Shown here piece by piece: positions 1 through 8,876 of a stretch of 64,000 bases of DNA (position 1 is the stretch's first letter; each line of letters starts with the position of its first letter). The stretch is taken from NCBI GenBank assembly GCA_016794465.1, contig JAEUKA010000115.1, positions 59,965-123,964 of the forward strand. Direction: 5' to 3'. Source of the DNA: Myxococcales bacterium. Its GTDB lineage: Bacteria; Myxococcota_A; Polyangia; Palsa-1104; JAEUJZ01. The notes under the pieces are model-generated. The model had not been told where the DNA came from, made no database searches, and saw nothing but the letters and a program-made list of their open reading frames with translations. The position numbers and the translations under genes are program-made.

Positions 1-20
1 AGCTCATTTACGCATGAGCT
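1..20. repeat. Perfect 7-bp inverted repeat at the window edge
   Basis: AGCTCAT and ATGAGCT are separated by 6 bases at the very start of the window, inside an AT-rich stretch of about 110 bp that is unlike the surrounding GC-rich DNA. It could be a terminator stem, an operator, or the edge of an inserted element. The sequence before it is not available. Confidence 0.35.
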
Positions 21-273
21 TAATAAGAATCATACATATAAATCAAAAATCAATCCAAAACTTCAAAGCGTCAAAAAGAATTTTGGCCATAGCTCGAAGC
101 AAAAAGACGAGGTGGCCAACGCCATTGCGCTAGGATTGAAGTCTAAATCGGCAGTGGATCAGACCGTCGCCCGCCGAATCCTGACCGAGCTGTTGCTGGT
201 CGATGAGGAACAGCTAGAGCTCGACCCCGATGAGCTGGCAGAGCTGGTCCGCAACGAAATCCTGAAAGGCTAG
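1..273 (+). CDS. Partial small protein of unknown function upstream of the CHAT gene
   Basis: The frame is open from the window edge to TAG at 271-273 (90 codons), so the gene is either cut off at its 5' end or starts inside. No in-frame ATG is visible. GTG at 112 would give a 53-residue protein and coincides with a change from AT-rich to GC-rich DNA. The C-terminal half is acidic and helical-looking (ELLLVDEEQLELDPDELAEL). I do not recognise a family. It ends 23 nt before the CHAT-STAND-WD40 gene on the same strand, so the two are probably co-transcribed, and it may be an accessory or partner protein. The first 110 bases could instead be non-coding. That it is a real gene is moderately supported by its composition after base 110. 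Confidence 0.45.
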   Translation, partial: SSFTHELNKNHTYKSKINPKLQSVKKNFGHSSKQKDEVANAIALGLKSKSAVDQTVARRILTELLLVDEEQLELDPDELAELVRNEILKG

Positions 274-296
274 GAGCCGCTTCCGCCGGAACTGCG

Positions 297-3200
297 ATGC
301 AGCTCTTGATTGAGATTGTGCGCAGCAGCCAAGCTGCCGACCCGTTTGCGTTCCAGTCCGGCAGTCAGGAATATGTCCTGCGCACGCCGCTGGGAGGCGC
401 GGAGACGGCAACGCTGGTCTGGGATGACTCGCTGCTGCATGAGCTTGCGGAGCTGCGACGACCGGCGCCTGACCCGACGCTGATTCAGCGCCTGGGCGAG
501 CGGCTGCGGCGCTTTCTGGCGACGCCCAGCTTTGCCAAACAGGAACGTGAGCTGCTGGCGGCGGTGGCAAGCCAGGAGCCGGTGTTCTTGACCTTTCGAC
601 TGGCAGCGGCGGAGCTTTTGGCGCTGCCGTGGGAGCTCTTGGCGCTTTCGGGGTCGGGGCAAAAGCTGGGGGCGCTGCCGGGGGTGCTGCTTCGCTATGC
701 CTGGCCACAGACGCAGACGGTGCCGCCACGACCCGAGAGTCTGCGTCGGGAAGGCGGGCGGATTCTGCTGGCGTGGTCGGCAGCGGCAGGAGCGGTTCCG
801 GCGGTGGAACAGGAAGCGGCGATTCAGCGGGCGTGTCAGCTCGGTCAGCTGCCGTTTGACCCCGAGCGCGATGTGCTGCCGCATCTCTCGGCGGCGCGCC
901 TGTCGCAGCGACTGCGGGAACAGCAGGACTCCGAGCCAGTGACGATCCTGCACCTGCTCTGTCACGGCAGTCGGCGCGAAAATACGTTTGGGCTGGCCTG
1001 GGACAGCGACGATGGCGGGATGGAGGTTGTCGACGCCGGTCAGCTCCGTCAGCTGCTGGCGCCGCATGCTCGGGAGCTGCGCTTGGTGGTGCTGTCGGCC
1101 TGCGACAGTGGCAACAGCGGGCCGCTCGGCAATCACCTCGGGAGCGTGGCCCAGGCCCTGCATCGCGTCGGGATTGCGGCGGTGGTGGCCTCGCGGTTTC
1201 CGCTGTCCGTCGCGGGCTCGCTGGTGCTGACCGAAGAGCTGTACCAAGAGCTGCTCGGACGGCCAAGCTCGCTGGAGCTGGCGTTTGGTCGGGCTCGTCA
1301 GCGACTGCTACAGGAGACGGCCAGCCTCGACTGGGCGGCGCTGCAGCTGTATGCCCGGCCCGAGGACGGAGACAACAGTCGCCCGGTGCTGTTTCGCCCC
1401 TATCGCGGCCTGTCGCCGTTTCTGCCCACCCAGCGTCGCTTTTTCTTCGGACGTGAACAGGAACGAGCAGCGGCACGGGCGGCGATGCTGACGCTGGCGC
1501 AGGCGAGCAAGCCCCGGTTTCTGCTGGTGACGGGCGCGTCGGGAACCGGCAAGTCGTCGGTGGTTCTGGGTGGTTTGTTGCCCGACTTTGTGGACCAGCA
1601 CCCTACAGTGGCCCACCCCGATTCGCTGTCCCGCACCGCCAGCGAGCTGCTCGGGCTGCTGCGGGATCAGAGTGACAGGCCGCAGACGCCGAAGCTACAG
1701 GCGGCGGTGCAGACCCTGCTGCAGGAGCTTGGCACGCTGGTTCAGCTCGGTGGGGATGGCTGCTGGGAGTGGCTGGTGCTGCGTCCCGGTCCGCAGCCCG
1801 AGCAGGCGCTTCAGCAGGCGCTGGCGCGTCGTCAGCATCCCAGTCAGCCGCTGCTTTTGATCGTGGACCAGCTAGAGGAGCTGTTCACGCACTGCGAGGA
1901 TGTGCAGGCGCGCAGTGCGTTTGTGCAGGCGCTGTGGACACAGTCCAAAACCGACAGCGGCATCCACTGTGTGGTGACGCTGCGGGTCGACTTTCTCGGG
2001 CGCTGCGGTGAGCTGGTTCTCGATGAGGAAGGGCTACGGCTCGATCGCATTGCCTACAGTGAGGAGCACCGGGTCTTCGTCGCTCAGCCAGCGCCCGAGC
2101 AGCTGGCGGTGGCGATCACCGGGCCGGCGCAGCTGGTCGGGCTCGACGTGGCAGAGTCGCTGGTGCAGCGGATGGTCAGCGAAGTGGCGGGGGAGCCGGG
2201 CGCGCTGCCGCTGCTGTCGTACGTGCTCGATCTGCTGTGGCAGCATCGAGACGGACCGCAGCTGTCGGAGCGAGTCTACGCCGAGCTGGGCGGAGTGGCG
2301 GGGGCGCTCGGACGCAGTGCCGATCAGGTCTACTTTGCGCTTCAGCCGCCGGACCAGCGCCTGGCTCGTCAGATGTTGGTGCGGCTGGTCGGTTTTTCGG
2401 CGGAAGTCGGGGGTGAGACGCGACGACGGGTGCCACTGCGTGAGCTGCGGGAGGAGATTCACGATCCACAGGCGCGGCTTGATGCAGTGCTGGCGGCGTT
2501 CGTCGAGTCCCGGCTGCTCGTACACGGCGAGGAGTCCGGCCTGCCCGTGATCGAGTTCGCCCACGAAGCGCTCATCCGTCGCTGGGAACGGCTGCAGGGC
2601 TTTTTGAAAGAGGATCGTCAGCGACTCCTCGAGCTGCGTGAGCTACAGAAGTGGGCGACGCAGTTTGCGGCGTTCGGCTCGCTGCTGCGAGGTGCCCAGC
2701 TTGGGTATGCGCAGCGGCTGTTGGAAAAGTATCCCGACGAGCTGGGCCAGCAGGTCACCGGGATGATTCGCCGCAGTCTGCAGGCGACGCGACGGCGCTG
2801 GCTTGGACTGGGGATGGCGATCTGCGGCATCGTGGCTTCACTGACCGCTCTGACCGTCGCCCAGCGGCGCAGCGAGCAGCGGGCCATCGCCGAGAGACAG
2901 CTTGCCGTCGCCAAGGAACGGACCGCGCGGGCTCGGCTGCTGGCCATGCACGCGGAGCAAGCGACCGACGCCGAGATCGACACGGCACTGCTCTATGCGG
3001 TTCGAGCGATGCAGCTACACCCCGAGCACAGCACCCGCAGCGCACTCGCCAGCGCACTCGTTCGCAGTCAGCCAATTCAGCGCTTTGTGCGACTGCCTCC
3101 GTCGCGGGTCCACAGCGTCGCGTTCACTCCCGACAGCCAGACTGTCGTCGCTGCCACCGGGGACGCGGGCCTGTGGATGCACGATGTCGAGCGTGGCACC

Positions 3201-5075
3201 CGCACCGCGCAGCGCTTGGCCCCGACCGGCTCGTGTCACACCTGTACGCCGCCTGAGCTATATGCCGTCGCCGTCAGCCCCGATGGCCAGACCGTCGCTG
3301 CCACTGGTCAAGGCGGACAGATTTTTTTGTGGCCTACTTCCCGCTTTGCAGACGCTGCCGCACCACCAGCAATCTTGACGACGGGTGCGCGCACACTCTA
3401 CAGCCTTGACTACAGCCCCGATGGAACTCAGCTTGCTGCCGGCGCCGGGGATGGTCAGATCTTCCGCGTCGACCTTCGCCCTCAGAAGGCCCAGCCTGCC
3501 CCCGTCGCCAGTGACGCGGCGCAGATCGTTGCCTCGGTGGCCTTCGAGCCTGGACATGGACGCCGTCTGGCCGCTGTGGGAAATGGCGGCAACCTGATGG
3601 TGTTCGACTCAGCCTCGGGCGCACCGGTCCTCGGTCCACTCGCTGGGGGTCACGGCTACCTCAGCAGCGTGGCGTGGAGTCCATCGGCTCGCCTGCTGGC
3701 CGCCGCCAGTGAAGATCACACCGTCTTGCTCTGGGATACCGAGCGCGGACAGTCGCTGACCTGGGCCCCGGGCACCACTCGCTCTGCAGGCGCACTCAGC
3801 GGCGTCACTTTCAGCCCCGAGGGTCGCTGGCTGGCGTCGTGCGGGCTCGACCGAGCGATTCGCCTGTGGGACGTAGAAGGCTTGCGCGCACTTGGCGTCC
3901 CGATCATCGCCCCCGGAAGCGCGATCTACAGCTGCGCGCTTTCCCCCAGCGGACGAGTCCTGGCCACTGGCAGCGACGGACTGCTCTTGCTGTGGGAGAT
4001 TACCTCGCACCCTGTCTTACATCGGCTCCGCCAGCCCGTGCCGGTCAGCGCGCTGGCAGTCGCCAAGAGCGGCCGCTTCGGCGTGGTCGGCGGTCCCGAC
4101 GGCACACTTCGCCCCTGGCCGCTGTCCCAGTCGCAGCCAGGTCCCGCGCAGGTCGCCCACAGTCGAGCCATCAACGCTGTCGCCTACAGTGTCGACGGAA
4201 GCTTGCTCGCCTCGGGTAGCTCTGATGGCAGCGTCGGCGTCTTTGCCGCCCAGTCCTTCGAGCGCCAGCGCACCTTCACCGAGCCCGGACACGGCGCAGT
4301 GATGGCGGTGGCTTTTGGTCCGCGCGGGGACACCGTGGCAGCCGGCTTTGCCGACGGGACTCTCGTATTGTTCCCGCTGGTCGTCGGTCCCAGACCATCG
4401 CCCATCGTCACCCGTCAGCAGTCGATCGCGGCGCTGGCCTTCAGCCCCGATGGTCGCATCTTGTGGAGTGGTGGCCTCGACGGAACCATCCGCAGCTACT
4501 CCCCGCTGACCGGGCACCCGCTGTGTCCCGACGGCAGTCTCGTCCACAAAGACAGCATCGCCAGCCTGACCGTAAGCCCCAGCGAGCGCCTGCTGGCGTC
4601 GGGCGGTCGTGATCACGCTGTGATCTTGTCGACGTGGAACGAAGTCACCGGCTGCTTGACCGTGCGCGGTGAGCCGCTCCGCAAACACACGGCGCTGGTG
4701 GCCACGCTCAGCTTCAGCAGCGACGGACGGATGCTGGCTTCGGGAGGGGATGATGCCGCGATCGTGCTGTGGGATGTGGGGGAACAAAAGCCGATCGGCC
4801 CACCGCTACGAGGTCACCAGCGAGCGATCACCGGGCTCGCCTTTGGCAGCGACGGGCAGCTGATCTCTGGTGATAGTGAGACGGTGTGGCGCTGGAATGT
4901 CGCCGAGTCACACTGGCTGGATCAAGCGTGCGCCCGCGCCGGTCACAACCTGTCTCTCTCCGACTGGCAGCGTGGGCTTGGTGACGCCCCCTACTGCCGC
5001 GTCTGCGCCGCCTATCCCGTCGGGGACAAGGCACCTGCGAGCGCCCCCTTGTGCAGCAGCTTGCGGGGTTCGTGA
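297..5075 (+). CDS. CHAT protease - STAND NTPase - WD40 repeat protein
   Basis: A 1592-aa multidomain protein. Residues about 1-350 form a CHAT (caspase-HetF-associated) peptidase domain. The likely catalytic dyad is His223 (in LLCHGS) and Cys269 (in LSACDSGN). Residues about 380-750 form a STAND-type P-loop NTPase: FFGREQE entry motif, Walker A GASGTGKSS with Lys419, Walker B LLLIVDQLEELF with Asp524. A hydrophobic segment near residues 833-855 may anchor it in the membrane, followed by a charged, coiled-coil-like stretch. The last 620 residues are WD40-like repeats with recurring FSPDGR and LWD. Family knowledge: in STAND proteins a repeat domain senses a ligand, the NTPase oligomerises, and the N-terminal effector (here a protease) fires. 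Such architectures occur in conflict and programmed-death systems. The trigger and protease targets are unknown. The ATG at 297 follows the upstream small gene by 23 nt. Confidence 0.9.
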   Translation: MQLLIEIVRSSQAADPFAFQSGSQEYVLRTPLGGAETATLVWDDSLLHELAELRRPAPDPTLIQRLGERLRRFLATPSFAKQERELLAAVASQEPVFLTFRLAAAELLALPWELLALSGSGQKLGALPGVLLRYAWPQTQTVPPRPESLRREGGRILLAWSAAAGAVPAVEQEAAIQRACQLGQLPFDPERDVLPHLSAARLSQRLREQQDSEPVTILHLLCHGSRRENTFGLAWDSDDGGMEVVDAGQLRQLLAPHARELRLVVLSACDSGNSGPLGNHLGSVAQALHRVGIAAVVASRFPLSVAGSLVLTEELYQELLGRPSSLELAFGRARQRLLQETASLDWAALQLYARPEDGDNSRPVLFRPYRGLSPFLPTQRRFFFGREQERAAARAAMLTLAQASKPRFLLVTGASGTGKSSVVLGGLLPDFVDQHPTVAHPDSLSRTASELLGLLRDQSDRPQTPKLQAAVQTLLQELGTLVQLGGDGCWEWLVLRPGPQPEQALQQALARRQHPSQPLLLIVDQLEELFTHCEDVQARSAFVQALWTQSKTDSGIHCVVTLRVDFLGRCGELVLDEEGLRLDRIAYSEEHRVFVAQPAPEQLAVAITGPAQLVGLDVAESLVQRMVSEVAGEPGALPLLSYVLDLLWQHRDGPQLSERVYAELGGVAGALGRSADQVYFALQPPDQRLARQMLVRLVGFSAEVGGETRRRVPLRELREEIHDPQARLDAVLAAFVESRLLVHGEESGLPVIEFAHEALIRRWERLQGFLKEDRQRLLELRELQKWATQFAAFGSLLRGAQLGYAQRLLEKYPDELGQQVTGMIRRSLQATRRRWLGLGMAICGIVASLTALTVAQRRSEQRAIAERQLAVAKERTARARLLAMHAEQATDAEIDTALLYAVRAMQLHPEHSTRSALASALVRSQPIQRFVRLPPSRVHSVAFTPDSQTVVAATGDAGLWMHDVERGTRTAQRLAPTGSCHTCTPPELYAVAVSPDGQTVAATGQGGQIFLWPTSRFADAAAPPAILTTGARTLYSLDYSPDGTQLAAGAGDGQIFRVDLRPQKAQPAPVASDAAQIVASVAFEPGHGRRLAAVGNGGNLMVFDSASGAPVLGPLAGGHGYLSSVAWSPSARLLAAASEDHTVLLWDTERGQSLTWAPGTTRSAGALSGVTFSPEGRWLASCGLDRAIRLWDVEGLRALGVPIIAPGSAIYSCALSPSGRVLATGSDGLLLLWEITSHPVLHRLRQPVPVSALAVAKSGRFGVVGGPDGTLRPWPLSQSQPGPAQVAHSRAINAVAYSVDGSLLASGSSDGSVGVFAAQSFERQRTFTEPGHGAVMAVAFGPRGDTVAAGFADGTLVLFPLVVGPRPSPIVTRQQSIAALAFSPDGRILWSGGLDGTIRSYSPLTGHPLCPDGSLVHKDSIASLTVSPSERLLASGGRDHAVILSTWNEVTGCLTVRGEPLRKHTALVATLSFSSDGRMLASGGDDAAIVLWDVGEQKPIGPPLRGHQRAITGLAFGSDGQLISGDSETVWRWNVAESHWLDQACARAGHNLSLSDWQRGLGDAPYCRVCAAYPVGDKAPASAPLCSSLRGS

Positions 5076-5101
5076 CGATGCAGTCGGACGGACGATCGTG
5101 C

Positions 5102-7225
5102 TTACCGGGGCCGCAAGATGGTGCCGCGCCCGCCCACCACCCAGGTCGTCGCCGCAGTGCTGCCCATCAGGATCGAATACAGCGGCTGGGCCGTCGGCTG
5201 AACCGAGGCCGTCCACGTCGTACCATCCCAGCGCAAGATCGTCCCATCGGTAGTGAGGGCCCAGATCTCGGTCGCACTCTTGCCTCGGATCGCGGTGATG
5301 TCGGCGGTGCTACCGCTCGGGACGGCGCTTACCGTAGTGCCGTTAAAGTGCAGCATAGTGCCGCGATCTCCGGCTATCCACACGTCGCTGGGACCGCTGC
5401 CCCACACGGCGCGCAAGGTGGCGCTGCTGCCACTCGACAGAGCGCTCCAGCTCACGCCTGTGCTCGATCGCAGAACGGTCCCGTTTTCACCCACCGCCCA
5501 CAGGTCAACGCCGCTGCTCCCCCAGGTTCCGTAGAGGTTCGCGGTGGTGCCACTGCGAATGGTTCCCGTGCAGCCGCCGCTACACAGAATCGTCCCGCCA
5601 TCACCGACGATAACGGTGCGTGCGATGGGAGTACCACTGCTCTGCCAAATCGCCCGCAAGTTGGCCGAGGTCGTACGCACCCGCGTCTCCCAGATGGTGC
5701 CATTCCAAGTCCTGATCGTGCCGTTGTCACCGACGATGGTTGCGCTGCTCTTGCCGTCCCCTGTTGCGGCACGAATCGTGTACGGACTGACCGAAAAGGT
5801 GTCGACCCAGTACACGCCATTCCACTGATACAGCGCGCCCCCGTCTCCAGAAGCGAAGAAGGAGCTTGGGCCCTGCTGCCAGACTGCATACAAGTGGATG
5901 AGCGGCCCGCTCTGCACCACCGACCACTTGCTGCCATCAAAGCGCGTGATCGATCCCTCGCGGCCGGTGCTCCACATTCCTCCTCCAGGAATCGCGGCCA
6001 GCATCCGGCCACCTGCCTCACCAGGATGAGGAATCGGAGTCCAGCTGGTTCCATCAAATCGCAGCGCCGTGTTCGCGGCCCCTAGCGTGACAACATCACT
6101 GGCCCCGGTTCCTGCAATCGGCCTGAGTGACTGCGTGGTGCCACTTGCAACCGAGAGCCAGCGCGTGCCGTTATAGCGCAGCATCTTGCCGCGATCACCG
6201 ACGAGCCAGATGTCATTGGCAGCGCTGCCCCAGATGCCTCGGTAGTACTCTGAAGTGGGCAGATAGCTCGAGCTCCAGGCACTGCCATTCCAGTGCGACA
6301 GCATCGAGGCTCCTTGCAGTGCCCACACATCATTCGGACTTGGGCCCCACATCTGGAACAGAGAGCTGGAGGAGACGATCGGGCTGCTTCCGTACGCTGC
6401 CGCCCAGCTCCCGCCATTCCAGCGCAGCAGAGTGCCGCGATCGCAGCAAGCCCATAGATCATTGGCAGTGGCTCCAAAGATCGATGTGATGTCGGTCCGT
6501 GCCGAATTGGCAGAAGGACTCCAGCTGCGGCCATCGAAGTGCAAGATCGAGTGGTTCGCACCGACGGCCCAGACATCATCTTTGCGGATTCCCCAGACTT
6601 GGTAGAGATCCTCTGTGGTGGCGCTGCTGGTGCGGGTCCAGGAGCTACCATCCCAGTGGGCAAGGAGTCCGCGAGTGCCGGCCACCCACGCATCATCTGC
6701 CGCGCTGCTCCACACCGATCGGATGTCTTCCCCAGGAATCCGCAGCGACTCCCAACAGCTGCCGCTGGCGTCGCAGGATCGCCGCTCCATGCTGGCAGAG
6801 ATCACCATGTTCTTGGTGATCCTCAGGTCACAGTACAGCGAGTTTTTGGCAGCAGCACAGTCCCCGCCCCAGCCTCCGAAGGTCGTTGAAGCCGCCGGCT
6901 CTGCTTTCAAGTTTAGGATCTCTCCGCTGGGAATGAGGGCGTAGCAGACCGGGGAAGCTTCCCCGCGGCCACAGCGGATTCCGTACTTGCTGGCCAGGAT
7001 GCGTCCGTTGCCTTCACCGACGGTATATAGGTCAACGGTATAGCGCACCGGATCGACCGTAACCGGACCTTCCCGCAGTGGCTGGCTGACTTGACCCGGC
7101 GGAACGTACCAAGTCTCAACCGCCAGCTCGGTGACCGTTTCATTCAGATCACAGCCAGTAGGAGTGCTCAGCAGTGCAGCCGCAGCGAGAGAGAACAAGC
7201 GACGAACCATAGTACGCGGTGACAT
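5102..7225 (-). CDS. Lipoprotein with repeated beta-propeller motifs (paralogue 1)
   Basis: A 707-aa predicted surface lipoprotein. The ATG at 7225 has an AAGGA ribosome site just upstream and gives a clean signal (MSPRTMVRRLFSLAAAALL) ending in a lipobox-like PTGC; longer in-frame starts lack this. After a Cys-bearing N-terminal domain of about 170 residues come more than ten repeats of roughly 40-50 residues. They carry 'L..VWGSGPSDVWIAGDRGTM' type motifs followed by 'FNGT.W', the pattern of YCF48/Kelch-like beta-propeller blades that is common in myxobacterial secreted proteins. The function is unknown; ligand binding or adhesion is a guess. It converges on the CHAT gene with a 26-bp gap. 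A second member of the same family lies at 57205-59310. Confidence 0.85.
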   Translation of the reverse strand: MSPRTMVRRLFSLAAAALLSTPTGCDLNETVTELAVETWYVPPGQVSQPLREGPVTVDPVRYTVDLYTVGEGNGRILASKYGIRCGRGEASPVCYALIPSGEILNLKAEPAASTTFGGWGGDCAAAKNSLYCDLRITKNMVISASMERRSCDASGSCWESLRIPGEDIRSVWSSAADDAWVAGTRGLLAHWDGSSWTRTSSATTEDLYQVWGIRKDDVWAVGANHSILHFDGRSWSPSANSARTDITSIFGATANDLWACCDRGTLLRWNGGSWAAAYGSSPIVSSSSLFQMWGPSPNDVWALQGASMLSHWNGSAWSSSYLPTSEYYRGIWGSAANDIWLVGDRGKMLRYNGTRWLSVASGTTQSLRPIAGTGASDVVTLGAANTALRFDGTSWTPIPHPGEAGGRMLAAIPGGGMWSTGREGSITRFDGSKWSVVQSGPLIHLYAVWQQGPSSFFASGDGGALYQWNGVYWVDTFSVSPYTIRAATGDGKSSATIVGDNGTIRTWNGTIWETRVRTTSANLRAIWQSSGTPIARTVIVGDGGTILCSGGCTGTIRSGTTANLYGTWGSSGVDLWAVGENGTVLRSSTGVSWSALSSGSSATLRAVWGSGPSDVWIAGDRGTMLHFNGTTVSAVPSGSTADITAIRGKSATEIWALTTDGTILRWDGTTWTASVQPTAQPLYSILMGSTAATTWVVGGRGTILRPR

Positions 7226-7363
7226 GATGTTCCTTCGTGTCCAGAGGGATAGATCTGCGTGAGCTGATTGGTAAGAACCAGCTGCACAGTCGCCACGAAG
7301 TGTAGCCGCAGGCTCTGACAACGCCTCATCGAGAGACGATAACTACACGGAAGTACATCGATT
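7226..7363 (-). other. Intergenic region between the bilin operon end and the propeller lipoprotein
   Basis: 138 bp between the stop of heme oxygenase and the lipoprotein start, both on the minus strand. I see the AAGGA ribosome site of the lipoprotein but no convincing terminator stem or sigma-70 promoter. Whether the lipoprotein is a distal operon member or has its own promoter cannot be decided by eye. Confidence 0.3.
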
Positions 7364-8089
7364 CTATGGAGGAACGAGAAGCGCTGGAAAGGGAGGTTCT
7401 GTAGCTGCTGGTAGCTGGCGCTGAGCCTCGAAGATCGCCCCGCTATAGGTGAAGGCTTGTACCGCCTCTGCGACCACCGCGCTCAGCATAGACTCCGCCA
7501 GTGGCAGCTCATCCAGGCGATGACGAAACTGGTGCTTGAACTCCTCAATATTAGGAATCTGAGAGAATTCATAAAAACGCAGCCCAGCCGATCCCTCAAG
7601 ATGGAGCGCATAGGCCGCAATCCGGCGCAGAATCTGCCCCCCAGAGAGATCCCCCAGATACCTTGTGTACGCATGAGCAATCAGCAGCTCTGGGCACTTC
7701 TGGGCGTGCGTACGAAGGCGAGCAGCGTAGCGGAGCGCAGCCAGAGACGGACTCGCCAGTCGCCAGCTCTGCTGGATTCCCAGTCGCTGATCCAGGTAGT
7801 CAAGGTCCTGCGCCAGCGACTCCTGCCGCCACAGCTGAGGCAAAATCAGCGGCTCCATCACGGACTCTGGATGCTGTGCACAGAGACTCTCTTCCAGCGC
7901 TTCATACACCGCATGAAAGTCGATGAGCAGGCGCCGATACGATTCCAGATCGATCAGTCCGCGAAGGAATCCTCTCACAAACGCCAGCCGCTCGACCCAG
8001 CGATGCGCCCGCCGCGTTCCTTCGCGCAAGCGGACAGAGAGTCCGTAGGGAGTCTGTCCTGTACCAAGCTTCCTAGGCGCTGTGCCCAT
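7364..8089 (-). CDS. Heme oxygenase (biliverdin-forming)
   Basis: A 241-aa soluble protein of the heme oxygenase family, which opens heme to biliverdin, CO and iron using O2 and reduced ferredoxin. The proximal heme ligand is likely His29, in the N-terminal LREGTRRAHRW helix. The distal-helix signature YLGDLSGGQ is at residues 144-152, as in cyanobacterial and animal enzymes, and the length is typical. The ATG at 8089 lies inside the end of the bilin reductase gene (17-nt overlap), so the two are translationally coupled. It is the last gene of the bilin operon. Iron scavenging is a known alternative role for bacterial heme oxygenases, but the adjacent bilin reductase and globin argue for chromophore synthesis here. 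The identification is firm; the regiochemistry of cleavage is not shown. Confidence 0.92.
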   Translation of the reverse strand: MGTAPRKLGTGQTPYGLSVRLREGTRRAHRWVERLAFVRGFLRGLIDLESYRRLLIDFHAVYEALEESLCAQHPESVMEPLILPQLWRQESLAQDLDYLDQRLGIQQSWRLASPSLAALRYAARLRTHAQKCPELLIAHAYTRYLGDLSGGQILRRIAAYALHLEGSAGLRFYEFSQIPNIEEFKHQFRHRLDELPLAESMLSAVVAEAVQAFTYSGAIFEAQRQLPAATEPPFPALLVPP

Positions 8090-8876
8090 ACGAAATCTCC
8101 GAGTTCTGGGAAGTCATCCGGACTGCAGCGTCCGCAGGGTCGGCAGCAGATGGCGCAAATAGGAATCGCTCCAGATACTCGCTGGCTAGGTCAGGACCGA
8201 ACAGACGCGCGAGGGCATTGTGCTCCTTGCGATTCTGTCTCTCTGCGGAAAGCCAGCGCTCTCGCTTGGTATGGATGACGTTCCTTTCTGCGCTCGAAGT
8301 GACCGACATCCTGTCAGCAGACTGCCTCGCAACGCTCCTTAGAAACGCTTGGACGGCGGTCAGAATCTGCAGCTCATGACCCTTTTGTCCACCCGCAATC
8401 AGTGCCAGAGGTGAAAAAGTTCCTTCGGTAAACAGAGGACGCTTTCGCATCACCACCAGCGACGACAAATCAGACTCTAGCTGCAAGAGCAGCGGCGCAC
8501 TGTGAAGCTGCCAGTACGCGTCATCAAGCGGAGCCAAGTCCACCGCGATCAAAGAACAGACCCCCCGCAGCGCAATCAGATCCACTCCCAAGATCGGTGC
8601 ACGACTCGTCTGAGAGGGCAGTCCCACCACCGTCAAGGAACAGAGTCTCCCGTCCTCCGTCGCCAGCGTCGCCACAGTCAGCGAGTCATAGCGGGCCCCC
8701 GCAAAGCGCTGGGTAGAGAGTGTGATCTGCGACTCCGCAGTACTCCCTGACAGACACCGCAGGTGAACCGGAATCTCTACCGCAGTGTGCTGTCCGTTTT
8801 CGATCAGCTCGTCCCAGATGGTCTGCCGCAGCTGCGCCAGTCCGTGACTGATTCGCTCGCGACTGTCTTCGATCAT
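8073..8876 (-). CDS. Ferredoxin-dependent bilin reductase, pre-PcyA type
   Basis: A 267-aa protein in the size range of PcyA/HY2-family reductases. These use ferredoxin electrons to reduce biliverdin to a phytobilin. The strongest match is PILGVDLIAL followed by SLIAVDLAPLD, the family's 'FGADLV ... DL.P' core; Asp99 corresponds to the catalytic Asp105 of PcyA. By eye the positions matching PcyA Glu76 and His88 are not Glu or His here, so phycocyanobilin is not the safe prediction. The ATG at 8876 has GGGAGG in front and overlaps the kinase stop in an ATGA quartet. The context of ferredoxin, heme oxygenase and bilin-binding globin strongly supports the call. An alternative would be a diverged, inactive family member. 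The likely product class is a reduced biliverdin. Confidence 0.8.
   Translation of the reverse strand: MIEDSRERISHGLAQLRQTIWDELIENGQHTAVEIPVHLRCLSGSTAESQITLSTQRFAGARYDSLTVATLATEDGRLCSLTVVGLPSQTSRAPILGVDLIALRGVCSLIAVDLAPLDDAYWQLHSAPLLLQLESDLSSLVVMRKRPLFTEGTFSPLALIAGGQKGHELQILTAVQAFLRSVARQSADRMSVTSSAERNVIHTKRERWLSAERQNRKEHNALARLFGPDLASEYLERFLFAPSAADPADAAVRMTSQNSEISYGHSA

Noticed and set aside
214..1476. 420-codon minus-strand frame opposite the CHAT domain
   Set aside because: Ala/Pro/Arg-rich antisense frame; the plus strand has the CHAT motifs.
7364..8089. Heme oxygenase as a simple iron-scavenging gene
   Set aside because: It overlaps the bilin reductase and belongs to the globin operon; no TonB receptor or heme-uptake gene is near.
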